DNA from: Timema cristinae
Lineage: Eukaryota > Arthropoda > Insecta > Phasmatodea > Timematidae
Reading direction: 5' to 3'
Assembly: GCA_039000515.1 (NCBI GenBank)
Contig: JBCFYV010011164.1
Coordinates: forward strand, 42,950,288-43,014,287
Length of the DNA stretch: 64,000 bases
Under the pieces are notes generated by a model. It was not told the origin of the DNA. It saw only the letters and a list, made by a program, of their open reading frames with translations, and searched no databases. Positions within the stretch are counted from its first letter, which is position 1; each line of letters starts with the position of its first letter. Shown here one piece after another: positions 1-13,800 of the stretch. Made by a program: the position numbers and the translations under genes.

Positions 1-840
1 AAAAATGCACCCCTCATGTTTTAATATATATTTTTAAGGAAAACTTTTTTGCTCTAAGGTAGTGAGGTAGTAATTTGAAAAAAGGTACAGGTTGTGTAAT
101 ATGTATTATAGGCATGTGGGCAGATGATGCAAAATTTCACACCTATTTGACCATATGCTGCAATTTTTGTAGCAAGCAAACATCTTTAGCAACACTCACC
201 ACTTGCTTGGCATAGCCTAAGACCTATGAGAGAGGGGTGCAGGGGGTACATCATACCCAGGTCTGGGGGACTCACGTGGGCCTGGGAATTTCCAGGGATC
301 TTAGAAAATGTTTGAATATATTGAAGACTACCATTCATTTTTCCACTACTATTAATAAATTATTAGTGAAAGTATATTTTTGTTTTATTAATTCACCTTT
401 TTTTAGATTATAAGATGAATAAATTAAATATAATTTTTTCTTTTTTTTTTCTAGATAGGATTTGGTAATTGAATGTTTTTAACCGGATTAATAGAAAATG
501 GGACAGGGCCTGAAAAAACTTTGTACCTCCTTTTAAAATTCCTGAGAACCTGCGGATAGCACTTAAGAGAACTTAATAGTTTAGAAAATAATTTGTCGAC
601 TCAACTATGTGCATAAAGATGGTTCACACTAAACATCTATTCTATATTTTAGAATATATCTAGTTGGACAATTCTAAGAATATGCATTTATTTTGTCAAT
701 GCTTCATTCCTATTTTTGAAAAGTGACTTACTAGATAATTTTAGAAATACAAATTTGTTTTAAAACTACTCAGAAGACTTTGGTCTTGTAAATACAAAAA
801 TGTATATGCTAAACGTTTTCCAGCTCGTGGCTGGACTAAT
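1..840. other. Intronic or upstream AT-rich sequence, nothing recognised
   Basis: No exon with matching splice sites and phase was found. A G-rich stretch near 225-300 looks repeat-derived but I could not classify it. Confidence 0.4.
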
Positions 841-1430
841 TGAGTAAAATACCCAATCTTCCTCAATCCCTCAACTATTCTTCCTCTAATTGTTCTATTC
901 TTCTTTAATGTGTACACTTTATCTGCTCCTCCCATCTCTTTCTTGGCCTCCCTTGTGGTCTTTTTTCCTAAATACTTAATTTACATAATTTTGTTTGGCA
1001 TCATCTCTTTCCATCCTAATTACATGCCAATACCATTAGTCTTTCTTCCTTTATTATCTCATGTACTCCCACACTTTCCAGATAATTTCATTCCTAATCT
1101 TGTTTCTCCTTGTGACAGCTAACATTCTCCTCGCAAACTCATTCCTAATTTTGTTTCTCCTTGTGACAGCCAACATTCTCCTCGCAAACTCCATTCCTAA
1201 TCTTGTTTCTCCTTGTGACAGCCAACATTCTCCTCGCAAACTCCATTCCTAATTTTGTTTCTCCTTGTGACAGCCAACATTCTCCTCGCAAACTTCATTC
1301 CCATGGTCTACATTTTCTTTGTCTCTTTTACCTTCAATGTCGATGTTTTTGCTAAACAATTGCCAATGGACACAAAGTATGCCCTCTACAAAAATAAAAA
1401 TTTGCTGAATCCTTCTATCACATCCAACAA
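840..1430 (-). mobile_element. LINE 3'-end fragment (RT C-terminal region)
   Basis: On the minus strand, broken frames contain TRRNKIRNE and a GRPRKRW-like basic segment, both typical of the C-terminal end of insect non-LTR polyproteins. The same family occurs on the minus strand near 34.8-35.8 kb. A 51-52 bp piece is tandemly amplified inside it. Confidence 0.55.
1089..1300 (-). repeat. 51-52 bp tandem repeat, four copies, inside a LINE relic
   Basis: Copies start near 1091, 1142, 1194 and 1246 and are nearly identical. In the LINE sense frame each copy re-encodes the segment around TRRNKIRNE, so the array grew from LINE coding DNA. Confidence 0.85.
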
Positions 1431-1690
1431 CATTCTATGAATAAGTTAAAAATCTATGGAACGATTTGAATTATAACTAACTTTGTGTTCAGATTGAGTT
1501 AAATGTTTCATCTAAGCCATCATTTATGTAAACTTTATTTAACAAGGGATTACATAATTAAGATAGTTAACTAACCTTTAAAAATCCTCAAGTGTTGTTG
1601 AATGTATTAGTTTAAATGCACAAATTGCAGATTAAATACCTTGTTTGGTAGTTAAAGTTAATGTTGATGTATTAAATCATTTTTCTCCAG

Positions 1691-1869
1691 CTGCAACATA
1701 TGGATCTTTCCCCTGCTTTCCAAGAAACGTTGGCTCGTTCCATAAGTCTGGTGGAAAAAGACTTTGGCCATGATATCTTCGACTGGACCATCAAAATTGG
1801 GACACCATTGTTGGCATACTTTCCTGCAAACTATCTCACTAGTCTCAATGTCAAAACTGCATCAAAGTT
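1691..1869 (+). CDS. Exon a of the helical-repeat gene (first in window)
   Basis: The acceptor is tttctccag just before 1691 and the donor is gtaagt at 1870. The frame opens at the first base (LQHMDLSPAFQETLAR...) and leaves two bases (TT) at the end, completed by the next exon. The 5' exons of this gene must lie upstream of the window. Confidence 0.75.
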
Positions 1870-4800
1870 GTAAGTTGTTTTGGGATAGGACTTGTAAATA
1901 AGTGATGACGCTAGGACTATTTGAATAAACTAATTTTGTTTATACCCTTGGAATTGAAAACTATTGAGACACATGCCTGCTCGTCTTTTTTTTTATTCTA
2001 GCCTTTTATGTCAAGGAATATCAAAATATCCTAGCCCCCCCTGAAAAACGAAACTTTAAACCTTGTAAACTGCGGTATCAACTACAAATCCATAAACATA
2101 TCAAGACTCGTGTTTGTCTTATTGTCTGTGAAAGTGAAACTGTTCTGGTGAATATATTTCAGCCTGTATTACTTACGTACCTGGCACTGGGAAGATAAGC
2201 AGTCTGGCGCACTCTGGTCCAGCAACCCCTGGAGAGTCAAGAGGGTGTGGTCTTACATCGCTCTAGCACACAATTACACTAACAATATCTCCACTTGGAG
2301 CACCCAAGATATCAAGAGGTTTGTCTCTTCCACTAAGTAATGTGCTAATAATAACAAATATGCTTGAGAGGCAGATTACTTGTTTGGAAAAGTTTTATTA
2401 TTTTATGTCAAAATAATCTTAACTTGAGGTCAAGTTTTTTTAGTTGTACTTAGTAAGCCCTGGGTGCAATGCTTGATTAAATACATGTAGACATCTACCT
2501 AGACCAGAATGGAATTGGCGATTTTATTTGCAAAACTAGCACGTTTAATTCAATTATAGGTGTCTAGTTTTTTGTTTGAGGCTGTACTTGATACATACTA
2601 ATTGCGAGTATGAAACTGGCCATTACGCTTTTCTTTTTGTAACAATATATTTAATCCCCTATATAAATCATCGAGAATAACACTATTTTTTACCAAAAAC
2701 GTGAGACCTTTTATTTGAAACATATTATGTTTGGCCAGTGAGTCACTTATATAACTATAAAAATTACTTGTCATAGGACATTACGTCTTTTTTGCAACAT
2801 AACACCATTGACATGTGTGTCCGTAAGCAGAGATCTCTTGGATGTTAAATTTAGTTTGATGTGAATAAACAACTGTTGTCATATGTATGTGCTTCTAAAC
2901 ATTGCACATTTTTTGTGTGCACAAATTCAAAGAATTTTGGGAATTTATTCCAAATGTTTATAAGAGTAAAGATTTGTTATACCAAACTTGCTTGTCAAAA
3001 TTCTACAAATTTTGCCAAATGTCTTGGTATCACATTACAACATGGTGCAATTCCTAGATCTTTATTAAAATAATAGGGTTGCATTGTATTATGCTTATCT
3101 TAAGGTTTGTGGGCCACACACAATTGTGGATAGGGCCGCATGTGGCCCGCAATCCATGTATTTGACACACTGGCTCTATTGGCTGGTAATAAAGTGGTGA
3201 TTAACTGCTGCATATGATATTGAAATCAAATCTATGGATATTGTTTTAACATAGTTCTATTAAAGGGCATTTAAATAATTATTTCAGACATTTTACATAG
3301 GGAGAAAGTTAATAAGAAAATAAGGTAAAGAAGAAATAAAATATGGAAATATACAACATACGCTGGGTTATCTCTTTGTATTTTGATTAACTAAACCCAA
3401 CACTTGTAATTCAGTTATTTAGATTTTCTTTTAAAAGTAAAATTTGAGTATAAAACCTTTTTAAGATTTCCATCGTATCCAAATTTTATTTCATATTTAA
3501 AGTGCTCATAAATTTTACAAATAGTTAAATATTTTAGTCTCGTTTAAATTTGTTTTATTCTAATCTGAAAATTGTGGTTGTATGTGTTATTATTTATAAT
3601 GTGTTTACTTTTGGAATACAATTATTTGCTATTGTTAAGCAGTAAAATTATACAAATTGATCTTAAACATAGTGATATTTTGTATAGCTTTAATTCTATA
3701 TATTTAAATTACTGTATTAAAAAAAAATCTGTTTTAGTTTTGGTTTCTTTCTGGAAGGCGCTACTGCTGATGAACTTAACATGTTACAAACTTGGGACCT
3801 TGGCAACGATAATTTGAAGTCTGCTCGTTGGAATAAGTTACAAGTAATGTTGCTCATAAATATCTTAGAACCTATTTTAAAATGTTAGAAACTTCCCTCA
3901 AGGGCCATTAATCTTAAACCACCTGAACTTAAACTCACCAGAATTTGTCTAACAAACTTTTTTGGGAACAAAGATAAAGTATTTTGACATTACTTTCTAC
4001 TACACGTGGTTGATTTTACAGTTTTTATTTCTTCAAAACTTATTTGAAACATAGACACCTCTTTGACTCCTAATTAATTTTTTATTTCAGTCCAGAGTGC
4101 TGTTTACTCGATTGTTTCATGGTGCCAACCTCCATCAGCTAATCTGGATACTGTCTTGCCTCTTGCACTGAAACTGTCTCCACGCAACTTGCAGAAATTC
4201 ATGATCAACCAGACAGACTTCAGGCTATTATTAGCTCTACCACCTGATCACAGAGAGGGATCTTTGATAACAGCCAATCAGGTTTGAGAGCTTTGTTGTT
4301 TTGTTCAGGTGTCTGCAAACTAAAGATGTTTCATACAGCCTATCTCTAACATGCTTGTTAAAAATCTCTAGTAGTAAAGCAGAACTTAGATAAAAAATGT
4401 CCAATAAACATCTAAGTATTAGTAAATATTAAAGTGATAACTGATTTGGTGGCCGCGTGTTTGACTATACTGTAAAAGATGGGATATCAGTTTGATCCCG
4501 GTCGGATGCACTATGGGTGGTTTTTTTTCCTAAATGGTTTTCACTCTCCTGTGGGTGCACTTCATTTCAATTAAAACCTTTCTAATCCCTACTCATTATG
4601 GTAATTAGTACTTATCTGTACAACCCGGATGTATAGTAAGATGCAGTGCTAAAAACAGTGATAAAATTTAAAACAAATTGATACTTGAAATTAAAATAGT
4701 TTAAATATTTTTACTATCAAATAGTCAGCTAAACTGAATAGAAAAATCTAAACAATGACACACAATTCAGCACAGCGCCATGTCTACCAGGTTTGAATTT

Positions 4801-7800
4801 GATCAACCTATAAATAACTGTCAAACCCATAATTTATATTAAAAGGGTTCTGAACTAGAGAATAGATTACTCTCTATCTTAATATGCCAAACATGGAAAA
4901 TTGCGAGTAACATGTTTAATCTGACAAATTTAATACATAATATGGTTATGGCACATTAACTAATATTTTGTGTTTGTAGTGGTTTACAGTTAGAGTATAA
5001 GAAATGAAGTTTTCCAGGAAATAGTGGGAATACATGAGATAGTAGAGAACGCTGTGTGTTGTGATTTGACTACGGCAGTGAGAGGATGATATAAGTTGGG
5101 TGCTTGACGAGTTAGTGTAGTGAAAATGGAAGTTAATGTGTCATGACTGGTTATTGGACCAGAGGACTTGTAATTAGTAACATGTATATTTCTGTTAAAT
5201 AAAGACAGAATGTGTAGTTTCAACAGTATCCAGTGCCTATCTATTTAGAACACTATACTATATTTAGATAATGAAGATGGAAAAGGAGAGAATTCCAAAT
5301 AGAACATTAGAGATGAAAGTATATATAAAGACGTTAAGTAAGACGAAAATAGAAATCGAGTAGCAGATAAGAGAAAATGTGAAACTGAGAGAGAAGAATG
5401 GTGGGAGGAAACTGGAAGAGGAGGCATTTTACTAAACTGACCTAAGGGCTGAAAACAGTTTTTTTTTTGTATTGAATATCCACATCTTTATATACTATTT
5501 GACATGCCTCTTTTATAAGTAGTTTAATTACTTGACTCTTTTATTTATGACAAGTTAACTATATATTGCATGAATATTAGGTTAATAAATAGTTACCCTC
5601 CTTCGGTGGCCGCATGGTCTAAGGCGCTACTTTAAGACAGTAGACTAGAATGTTGGGGGTGGAGAGGGGTTCAAAGCTCAGTCGAGTGTACTGAAGGTGG
5701 TTTTCCCACCCTCTGGAGAAAATGTGGTTACACTTCTGCCAAACACAACCCTATCAATCTTTAATACCATTCATGTAATTAATACAAAACTGTATAATTC
5801 TAAAGGGTCATATGACAGTGTTAAAAAATAAACCTTTCTAATGTTATGATTACGCTAATGTGTAATGGTAGGGTGAATGTGAGATTAACTTTAGGACCTA
5901 CAGTTTAACGTGGGATCCGAACAACGGTGGGGGCCTGGCATTCCACACATTCACAGTTGTGATTAATACAAGTCTTGTCAAAGTGAAGGAAGAATTTGGC
6001 AATCAGATAAATCTGTGCCAGGACGAGGATTGAGCCCCGGAACCCCAGCACAGAAGTCTGACACCTTACCCCTAGACCACCAGGTCACCCCCTTTCTAAT
6101 AAAGTTGCACAACTTGTTAACTTACATTTTTATTGGATCTATTTAAGGAAAACCTTTTTTCACTATTTTGTGCTTTAATTTAATAGCACCTAAAGTTCAA
6201 AGTTTTGCCAACCTCTGAAACTAATTATTTCTTTTTTTTATCCTATCAGGTGGTGCAGTCACTGATAGCCCAGCTAGTATTGTCGGGCCGGCTTGTCGGT
6301 GTGGAGCCCGCATTGTGGAAGGAGAACATAACCTATCTCGGCCACTATGTACATGCACTCCCCCCTCATGCCTTGCAGCCCTACATTTCCTTTCCTCTCT
6401 CAGATACTGTACTAAGAGTCGTTGATTCAACAAGATAACTCAACACAGGTGAGTCGACATCTTCCCTGCAGGGGAAAGGTGTTATTGATAAATTGAGTAA
6501 AATAGTCTCATTGATAGCAATACATTGAAACAGAATGTTTGGGTCTTTCTTATACAATTAACTGATCTACAGTAGCCCCATGGCTTCTTTGGTGCTGACT
6601 GACAGTCACAGCTGACAGTTGACGGCTTTGAAAAGTTACCAGACCAAATTATGTATCCCTACGCCAAACCAAATGATCTGCAAAAACATTGTTTAGCAGC
6701 TGTCACTTCTGACGGTTCGAAATTTATGTATATAGCTAAATGTGACTGTCAGAAGTCAGCTGTGAGCTGTCAGTCAGCACCAAAGAAGCCAGGGGCTACT
6801 GTATATGCAATTTATTTGGTGAAAGTAGTTATCGTAAATTGACAAGTTTCCTAATGTAATGAAATGGTTTTTAAGGTATTTATAAAAATGGTCTTAAGCT
6901 GTTGATTTGAATAAAAATATATCTGAACTCAATGAAACTTAATAAACAACCTGAGATTTGGATAAGCAGGTAAGTTGACCAAATTAATCTCATTTGAGTA
7001 AGGCTTTGTTTTGTTTATTGAGTAGTTATTGAAAGTATTAGCCACCTGCACCCTGACCCATTACCCTTAAAATCGAGCAGTTTTTATTTTGCTTTAAGTC
7101 TGTAACCCTCCCCCCTTGACACAAATGTAGATTTAGTAATAAATCCACCATATTAAATTAATCATTGTTATATATTATCTGTTCATCTTTAACTATATAA
7201 TAAACTAGATTAGCAATTATGAGACTCCATGTCAACAGAGCACTTTGTCAATGTCCAATTTAAACACAAAATATACACAATAATATACACAATAATATAT
7301 TATTTTATACAATAGGTACAATATACAATTGTTAATGTGTTTTAATAAATTTATAATTCAAAACTTAAAATGTACACAAACAAATGCAGTATATTCTAGT
7401 GATTTATGACCTATAAATCTTACACGCTCTTTATCACCAGTTCTTTTTTTTTAATATCTGAGGTAGGCTGCATCCCAATAACCTCAATTAATAGTTGTGT
7501 GATGCCTTAACTTTATTTAGGCCAAAATAATTATTCTTTATAGTGAGAGTAAAAATAATTTATCACCAAATATATTATAATGTTAAGGTTTTTCAGTGAT
7601 ATGTGCAAGTTAATGAACTCAACAAATATAGTTGAAAAATCATATCTAGTTTTAGACAAAGCTGGACACTATAAATTAGTTTTATTTTCAAATTTGTATT
7701 TATAACTTGAAAAAATTACTTAAAGCACTGTATGATACTCATACATTTTAATTTTGGCTTGTAATGATTGGATTGAGACCATAAATAAAAAAAGTATGTC

Positions 7801-10800
7801 TAAAACCATTATTCTAATTATAGAACTAGAAGTATCTGGCTTTGCATGGGGTAACCATTTGTGTGTCGACTCCAGTCAAGCTTTTATCCACTTAACAGCA
7901 GAAAATAGTGTTTTTATTTATTTCAACAGTTTTTACACATTTAAAAAAAAATCAAATAAAAAATGTATAATTTCAGCTTTGAGGTGCGCAGGGACTAACA
8001 TTTTAAAATTTAAGTCCTCTGCATGAGGAAGAAATCGCACAGATGTATCTTTACTAATATAAATTCACCCAATTAAAAAGTTTTGCATAACACTAAAGTT
8101 ATTTTTCAGCAATAAAATGAATCAGGTCTAGTAGTTAAAGAAATTTCACCCACCACCTGTTTAGTTTCACAGATGTTCCTATTACCAATTAATAATTATT
8201 AAAGTATGTTGTGATGACTAGACTTTATTATCTTGTAGTGTGGAGAGAAATAAAATTAGATATTTTGAAATTTTTAATAAAGTTTTTCTTCTTTGTGTAT
8301 GTTAGTGCAGATTAATAATATTAACAGAATGTCTGAAATATAGTGTAACAAATAAAGACTTGTCTTTACACAAATACACAAGGGCCTTTATAATGAGCAT
8401 GTGAAGTTATAAAAACTTCCATTTGAAATTTTTGTTGGTTTGGCAGTTAAAATTCACTTTTTGTCAATTTTTTTTATCTATGATAAATATCTGAGTAAAT
8501 CTGATTTGAATTAATTTGGTGACTATAAGATTATTTTTGCAATTTAAATTTTTAAAATTATATATTTTTTCATATATAAATATGGCAAATATTTTCTTTA
8601 AAATATTTAAATAAAGTAGTACTTGAATTTTTGACAGGTCATATTATTGTGTACATTGCTCATAAGTACATAAACTCGGTTTATGACTCACTTGTTGTAG
8701 AAATGTCCTATTGTTATAGAGATGTATATTTTATTGACTGGTTTTAAATCATTGTTGTTGAATAAGCATATCTTTAAATGCTATTAAAATTATACAAATG
8801 CATGAATGATCGAAACTTATGGTTTTTCTAATACAATTGTCGAAATAAGAAGATAATGCTGGCAAAGAACTTTATATATGCTTTGCTGGCTTATGATGAA
8901 ATGCATGTTCCTGATTGCATGGACCAAGGTGGAGAGGGTTGTTTGGAGGGGGTAGCCAGCTGGTAGTTGAAAAATATTAGTGGAATTAAAAAAAACTGAC
9001 CAGAACCATAGCCTGGAAACCGTGATGGATGTAAAAAGCTACTACTTCTGAAGCACATGTTTGTAAATAAAATTTACATTTAGCAGAATACAAGAGCTTG
9101 GATGTCAATGCCTTTTCATTGCATTTTACATTTGTATAAAGTTGAGTATTTTTCTGATGAAATTTGTACACACAGGTTTCACATATATTTAAATGTTTTA
9201 GTTGTGTTAAATGTTATTAATATTTTTCAAAACTTGGCCTAGTTAAGCTAAGTACAACAGCAGGAGGTAAACTCGAGGTGCTTCTATTTCTCAGGCTAGG
9301 TTCTTGACTGCGGGTGGCAGTTTTATCCAACTGAGGAGGCCTGAGACTCTGCTTGCATTAAAAGGATTGTTGAAAGTGGTGAGCAGTTCAACACTGGCCT
9401 TGGCTAGCTCTGGGGAGCTGCAGCAGAGGGTGAAATCTCACCTTTTGGCCAATCTGCCGCAAGGGTCTCTGGTTAGATCCACAGCTGTGTTGCAGAAAGT
9501 CCGCAGTGCGATTGGTGAGACATTCATATTTAGCTGTTCCATCTTATACTGCCTTTCCTTTGATAAAAACTCAGAAATATATTAAAACCATGGGAAAATG
9601 CTAAAATAAGTGATGGGAAAGGAAATAAAACTGAAGGGATTACTAGGTAAGCCTAAAAGTGTGTAACAATGTAATAAAATGGAAAAGTTAGTGACAAAGG
9701 TTGAAGTACCTAATTTTTTTTAGATGTATATTCAAAGTGTAGTGGTTAATGTTGGCTCAGGTAAAACCTTATGGTCTCATTTAAATGCCATTGATGAAGA
9801 GTTTAAAAAAAAATTGGACTCTTCAGCCAGTGGTTGACAATAATAATTATAATTGGAAATCTTTGTTTTTCAAAGAATAGTATTGTAAAAAATTCTTTCT
9901 CTTGTTTAGTAAATTGTAATAGTTAGTAAAAATATCTCTGGTGATGGTGCGGAACATTGATTCTGCCCCCTTAATCCAACTGGTACACCCAGTGTACACT
10001 AGGTTAGGCCTTGTTAAATCCAAACTTCTTTCTTATTTCTTCACACACTTTTCGTATTTAATACTATGATCACGTCCACACCTACATGTATATCTCATAT
10101 TTAAAACTGGTTTATTTTCTTAAATCATCATAAAGGATTATTTTTCAAAAATAAAAATTATCCATCTGTGAAAGTGATAGAATGAAAGTATGAAAAGTGT
10201 GAACAAAGAGCCAACATTTGTTTTTATTAAGCAGGGTTTTGAGTGTTTTCAGCCTTTATTTAAAATACATGTTGTGTGTCTTTATTTTAGCAACATTGTG
10301 AAGGAATGCTAACTTTTATATTGTTGAATCAGTGTGGTATTCTAATGTTTTCTTAGACTATTTTTTATAAATCTTAGGCGTACCAACTTTTTTAAGCTAA
10401 CAATAAAATCTATGAAAATTATCAAATGAAATTTTGGCTGAAAGTATCTAGAAAATTAATGGTGCTAGCTGTTGTCATTGAGTTAAATAATGAAGACGAA
10501 TGAAAAAATAACTTATTATTATAAAACTTTTTTCTAATAATGTTCATGTTTATTTGGTAAGGAGTAATAATAATTACTAGTAAATTTGTATCTTTTTTAT
10601 CCCCCTTTCCTTAGTTTTTATACTATTCTTCTACAATGATATGTTTTGGTGATTTTTCACAATCTTCAAGTCTTATTTGTACTAAAGATGATTGATTTTA
10701 CTTAATTCCCATGGAAAGTTTGTGAAAATTTTCTTTTTTTCCCCCTAGATAAAATTTTCACTAACTTTATATTAGTATAAAGTAAAATAAATCATCTTTA

Positions 10801-13800
10801 GTTCAAATAAAACTTGAAGATGGTGAAAAATCACTGAAAAATATCATAGATGAGAATAAGTATGAAAAATGAGGGCAAGGGAATAACAAAGAACCCATCT
10901 TATTACTATCAATCACCCTTTTTTATACATATTCACATTGTTTAGCTATAATATGATTAAAGGAAATCTGAATTGTTAATTCCTAGTTAAGTTTTGAGAT
11001 TACTTTGTTTTAGCAGTAATTAAAGATACCTTAAATAGTACCAGTAACTTGCTTTAGTAGTCAAATAGTCTTGTCATCATACTCACAAAACTGGATTCCC
11101 AATGGTGGGGAGATTAGTGTTAGAATACCATTTAGGTGCATTGAGGGTGGTTTTAAGTAAGATGGTTTTACACTTCCATTCAAATACAGGCATGCTTTCT
11201 ATACATTCTTCCTCATCTATAATAAACTAGTATAATTAGTAGATATATGTAACCTGAACAGGTAGTTAATATAAAAAGAATCTAGGACATTGATCTTTTT
11301 TTAAAGGCAAAGCGTGTACCAAATGTATGTATTTGATTCCCATTCCATTTCCAAGAAGGTTAGTAAGAGACATAAAACATTTTAAAAAATGTGGGCCTTT
11401 GGTTAACTTTTAAAACGCAACAAACTCTAATTTTGTATGCACATCAGGCTGCTTCTTCAGTAGGAGATATGATTATTTTGAAATGTTATTGATTGCAAGT
11501 CCAAATATACATTTTCATGGACTAAGATTAATTCAAATACTGATATAAAGTTTTAATTTTTCTAATTATGATGAGTAACACTGATAAGGATAATAATGTG
11601 TTGTTCTAAATGTCATCTTTTGAACCTAAATTGTGACTGCAGTGTAGTTGCCTCTTTATTATTGTTTTATAATAAATGTTTTTTTTAGATAAAGCTTGGA
11701 CATTTGAAGAAATTAATCAATCGACTAAAACTCGTTGATATTTAAATAAAATATTCTATAAACATTTATCTTTGTATTTCTGATCCATCAAATCAACAAA
11801 TATTAATTAGAGATTATATCTTTCAGGAGATAAAGCTATTCTAGATGACATGCTGAGCAACAAGCAACCTGAGCAATTCTTTTCCTTGCTCTCCTCGGTG
11901 GAGGTAACTTCTGTTGCAGAGCGTATGATGAAGAGTCTGCAGGCTCTACAAAAAGACTTTAGTGCGGCCATACGAAGATTGCCTCGAAATGTGGTGGGTT
12001 AGAGAATAGGCTTTAAGAATTGGTAAAATGTGAAAACTTGATCGGTCATAATTTTGGACTAGGCCACGACATGGTCTCTCTTGCCAGGCTGTGGGGTCTT
12101 AGGTTGGCCACACTAATATATAATGTGTATTATGAGTTGATACCCTGGTCATGGCATTTGTCATGGTGACCAGATCTCAAGAATGGCCATAACTAAATGT
12201 GCATACTCTTGTATGTGTAGAATAATAAAAGTGATACATTTTTACATTAAACTTAAAGGAAGACCAAGCATAGTGGAGAAGCAAATAACTGAGTGTAATG
12301 AGGGGAAAAGAATGGTTAAGGGTAAGATTAGAATTAGGCATTTTACCAAACAAAGAAGGATGGAAACAATCAACAATAATGCTGTTATTTTATGGCTTAT
12401 TTTTAATCATTATGTACATGTTAGGACAGTTGCTATGCAAGGGTAATCACCAGATAGAATAGTTAGCGCAATAACCACATGCGTGTTGCTACCATGTTAG
12501 AACGTGCCGGGAACGAGTGCTGGTCAGCGTTGACTATGCAATATACATTGGACCAATTAACTTGAAGCTAACCTAACCATCTTAACCATACATGACTGTT
12601 CAATGAGGCATCGGCTACGCCTTAAAAGTGGGGTGGGGGGGGGGGGGGACATGTGATTTAAAGACAAATACTTTTTTAGCTGACACATGACTTTGAACTT
12701 AAAAATTTTACTTTTAAATAATCGCATAATTTACAATCTTAACTAGGTAGCAGGCTAAAATATAAATTAATTTAATTATGAAATGGATATTTTGTTCTTT
12801 CCTTTATATGCTTTTTCTCTATTTTATGAACTAAATACATTGAAAGAAGGACAAAGTCTTCCTATTTATCAGAAAAATGTAGGCCTCAACGTACACAATT
12901 TAAAATTATAGCTTTAACATTCAAGAATGACACAAGTTTAAAGGGGCAGCAATCATACATCTCTAGCACTAGCTGTCAGCAATTTTCTGATGTGCCCAAT
13001 TACCTGAATGTGTTTCGTTGTGTTTTAATTGTGAACAGAGCTAGCCTACATTTTTCTTAGTGTGGATATTGCTCTTCTATCTAAACATTTATCAAATAAA
13101 TCCAATTGTTGTGAATTTTCCCCTTTGTAAACTCTGAAAAAAAATGTGAAATGGTTTGATAAAACTAAAAATACAAATAGAAAAAGAATATATTTATTCC
13201 CACTTAGCAAATCTGTCTTGAATACTATTGTGTTAAATGTTTCATCCTGTGTCTTGTGTATGAAGCTGTCACCTTTGCTGAGCGCTGCAAGAAGGAAGCT
13301 GACACGTCAAGGTTCTCTATGGAACACAGACACTCTTCTGTTGTCTGAACCTGTCGTGGCAATACTTGGACTTAGCTGCAATGATATATTGGCAATAGAA
13401 ACCACTGACCTTATCCCCATTCTGGAGCACTATAATAGAGAAAGAATACTAGCAAAACAGGTATGAAATGACTAGATATTTATATTTGTTTTACTGATGA
13501 CCTTAGTCTTGGACTAAAACTACAAACGTCTAAAGAAAAACAAATGTGGGATGGGTTTAATTAACCATGTTTTCAGTTGTTGGAACATAATTTTTTAAAT
13601 ATCTCTAATTTGTATGCGTTTAATGTCCACATTTGGAAGAATGCCTTTGTTTCTATAAGTTTGGCTAGAATTAATTTTAAAGGTGTAGAGATTTCAAAAT
13701 AATTTCTTAAACTTTGCCTTTTGATAACTAACTTAGCTCATAATTTGACTAATACCTTTGCACAACCCTGGAATTTATTTGGTCATAATTTTAGCTGCCT

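Noticed and set aside
12183..12446. Intron frame of 87 codons
   Set aside because: No motif, no splice support and no similarity to the nearby exons.
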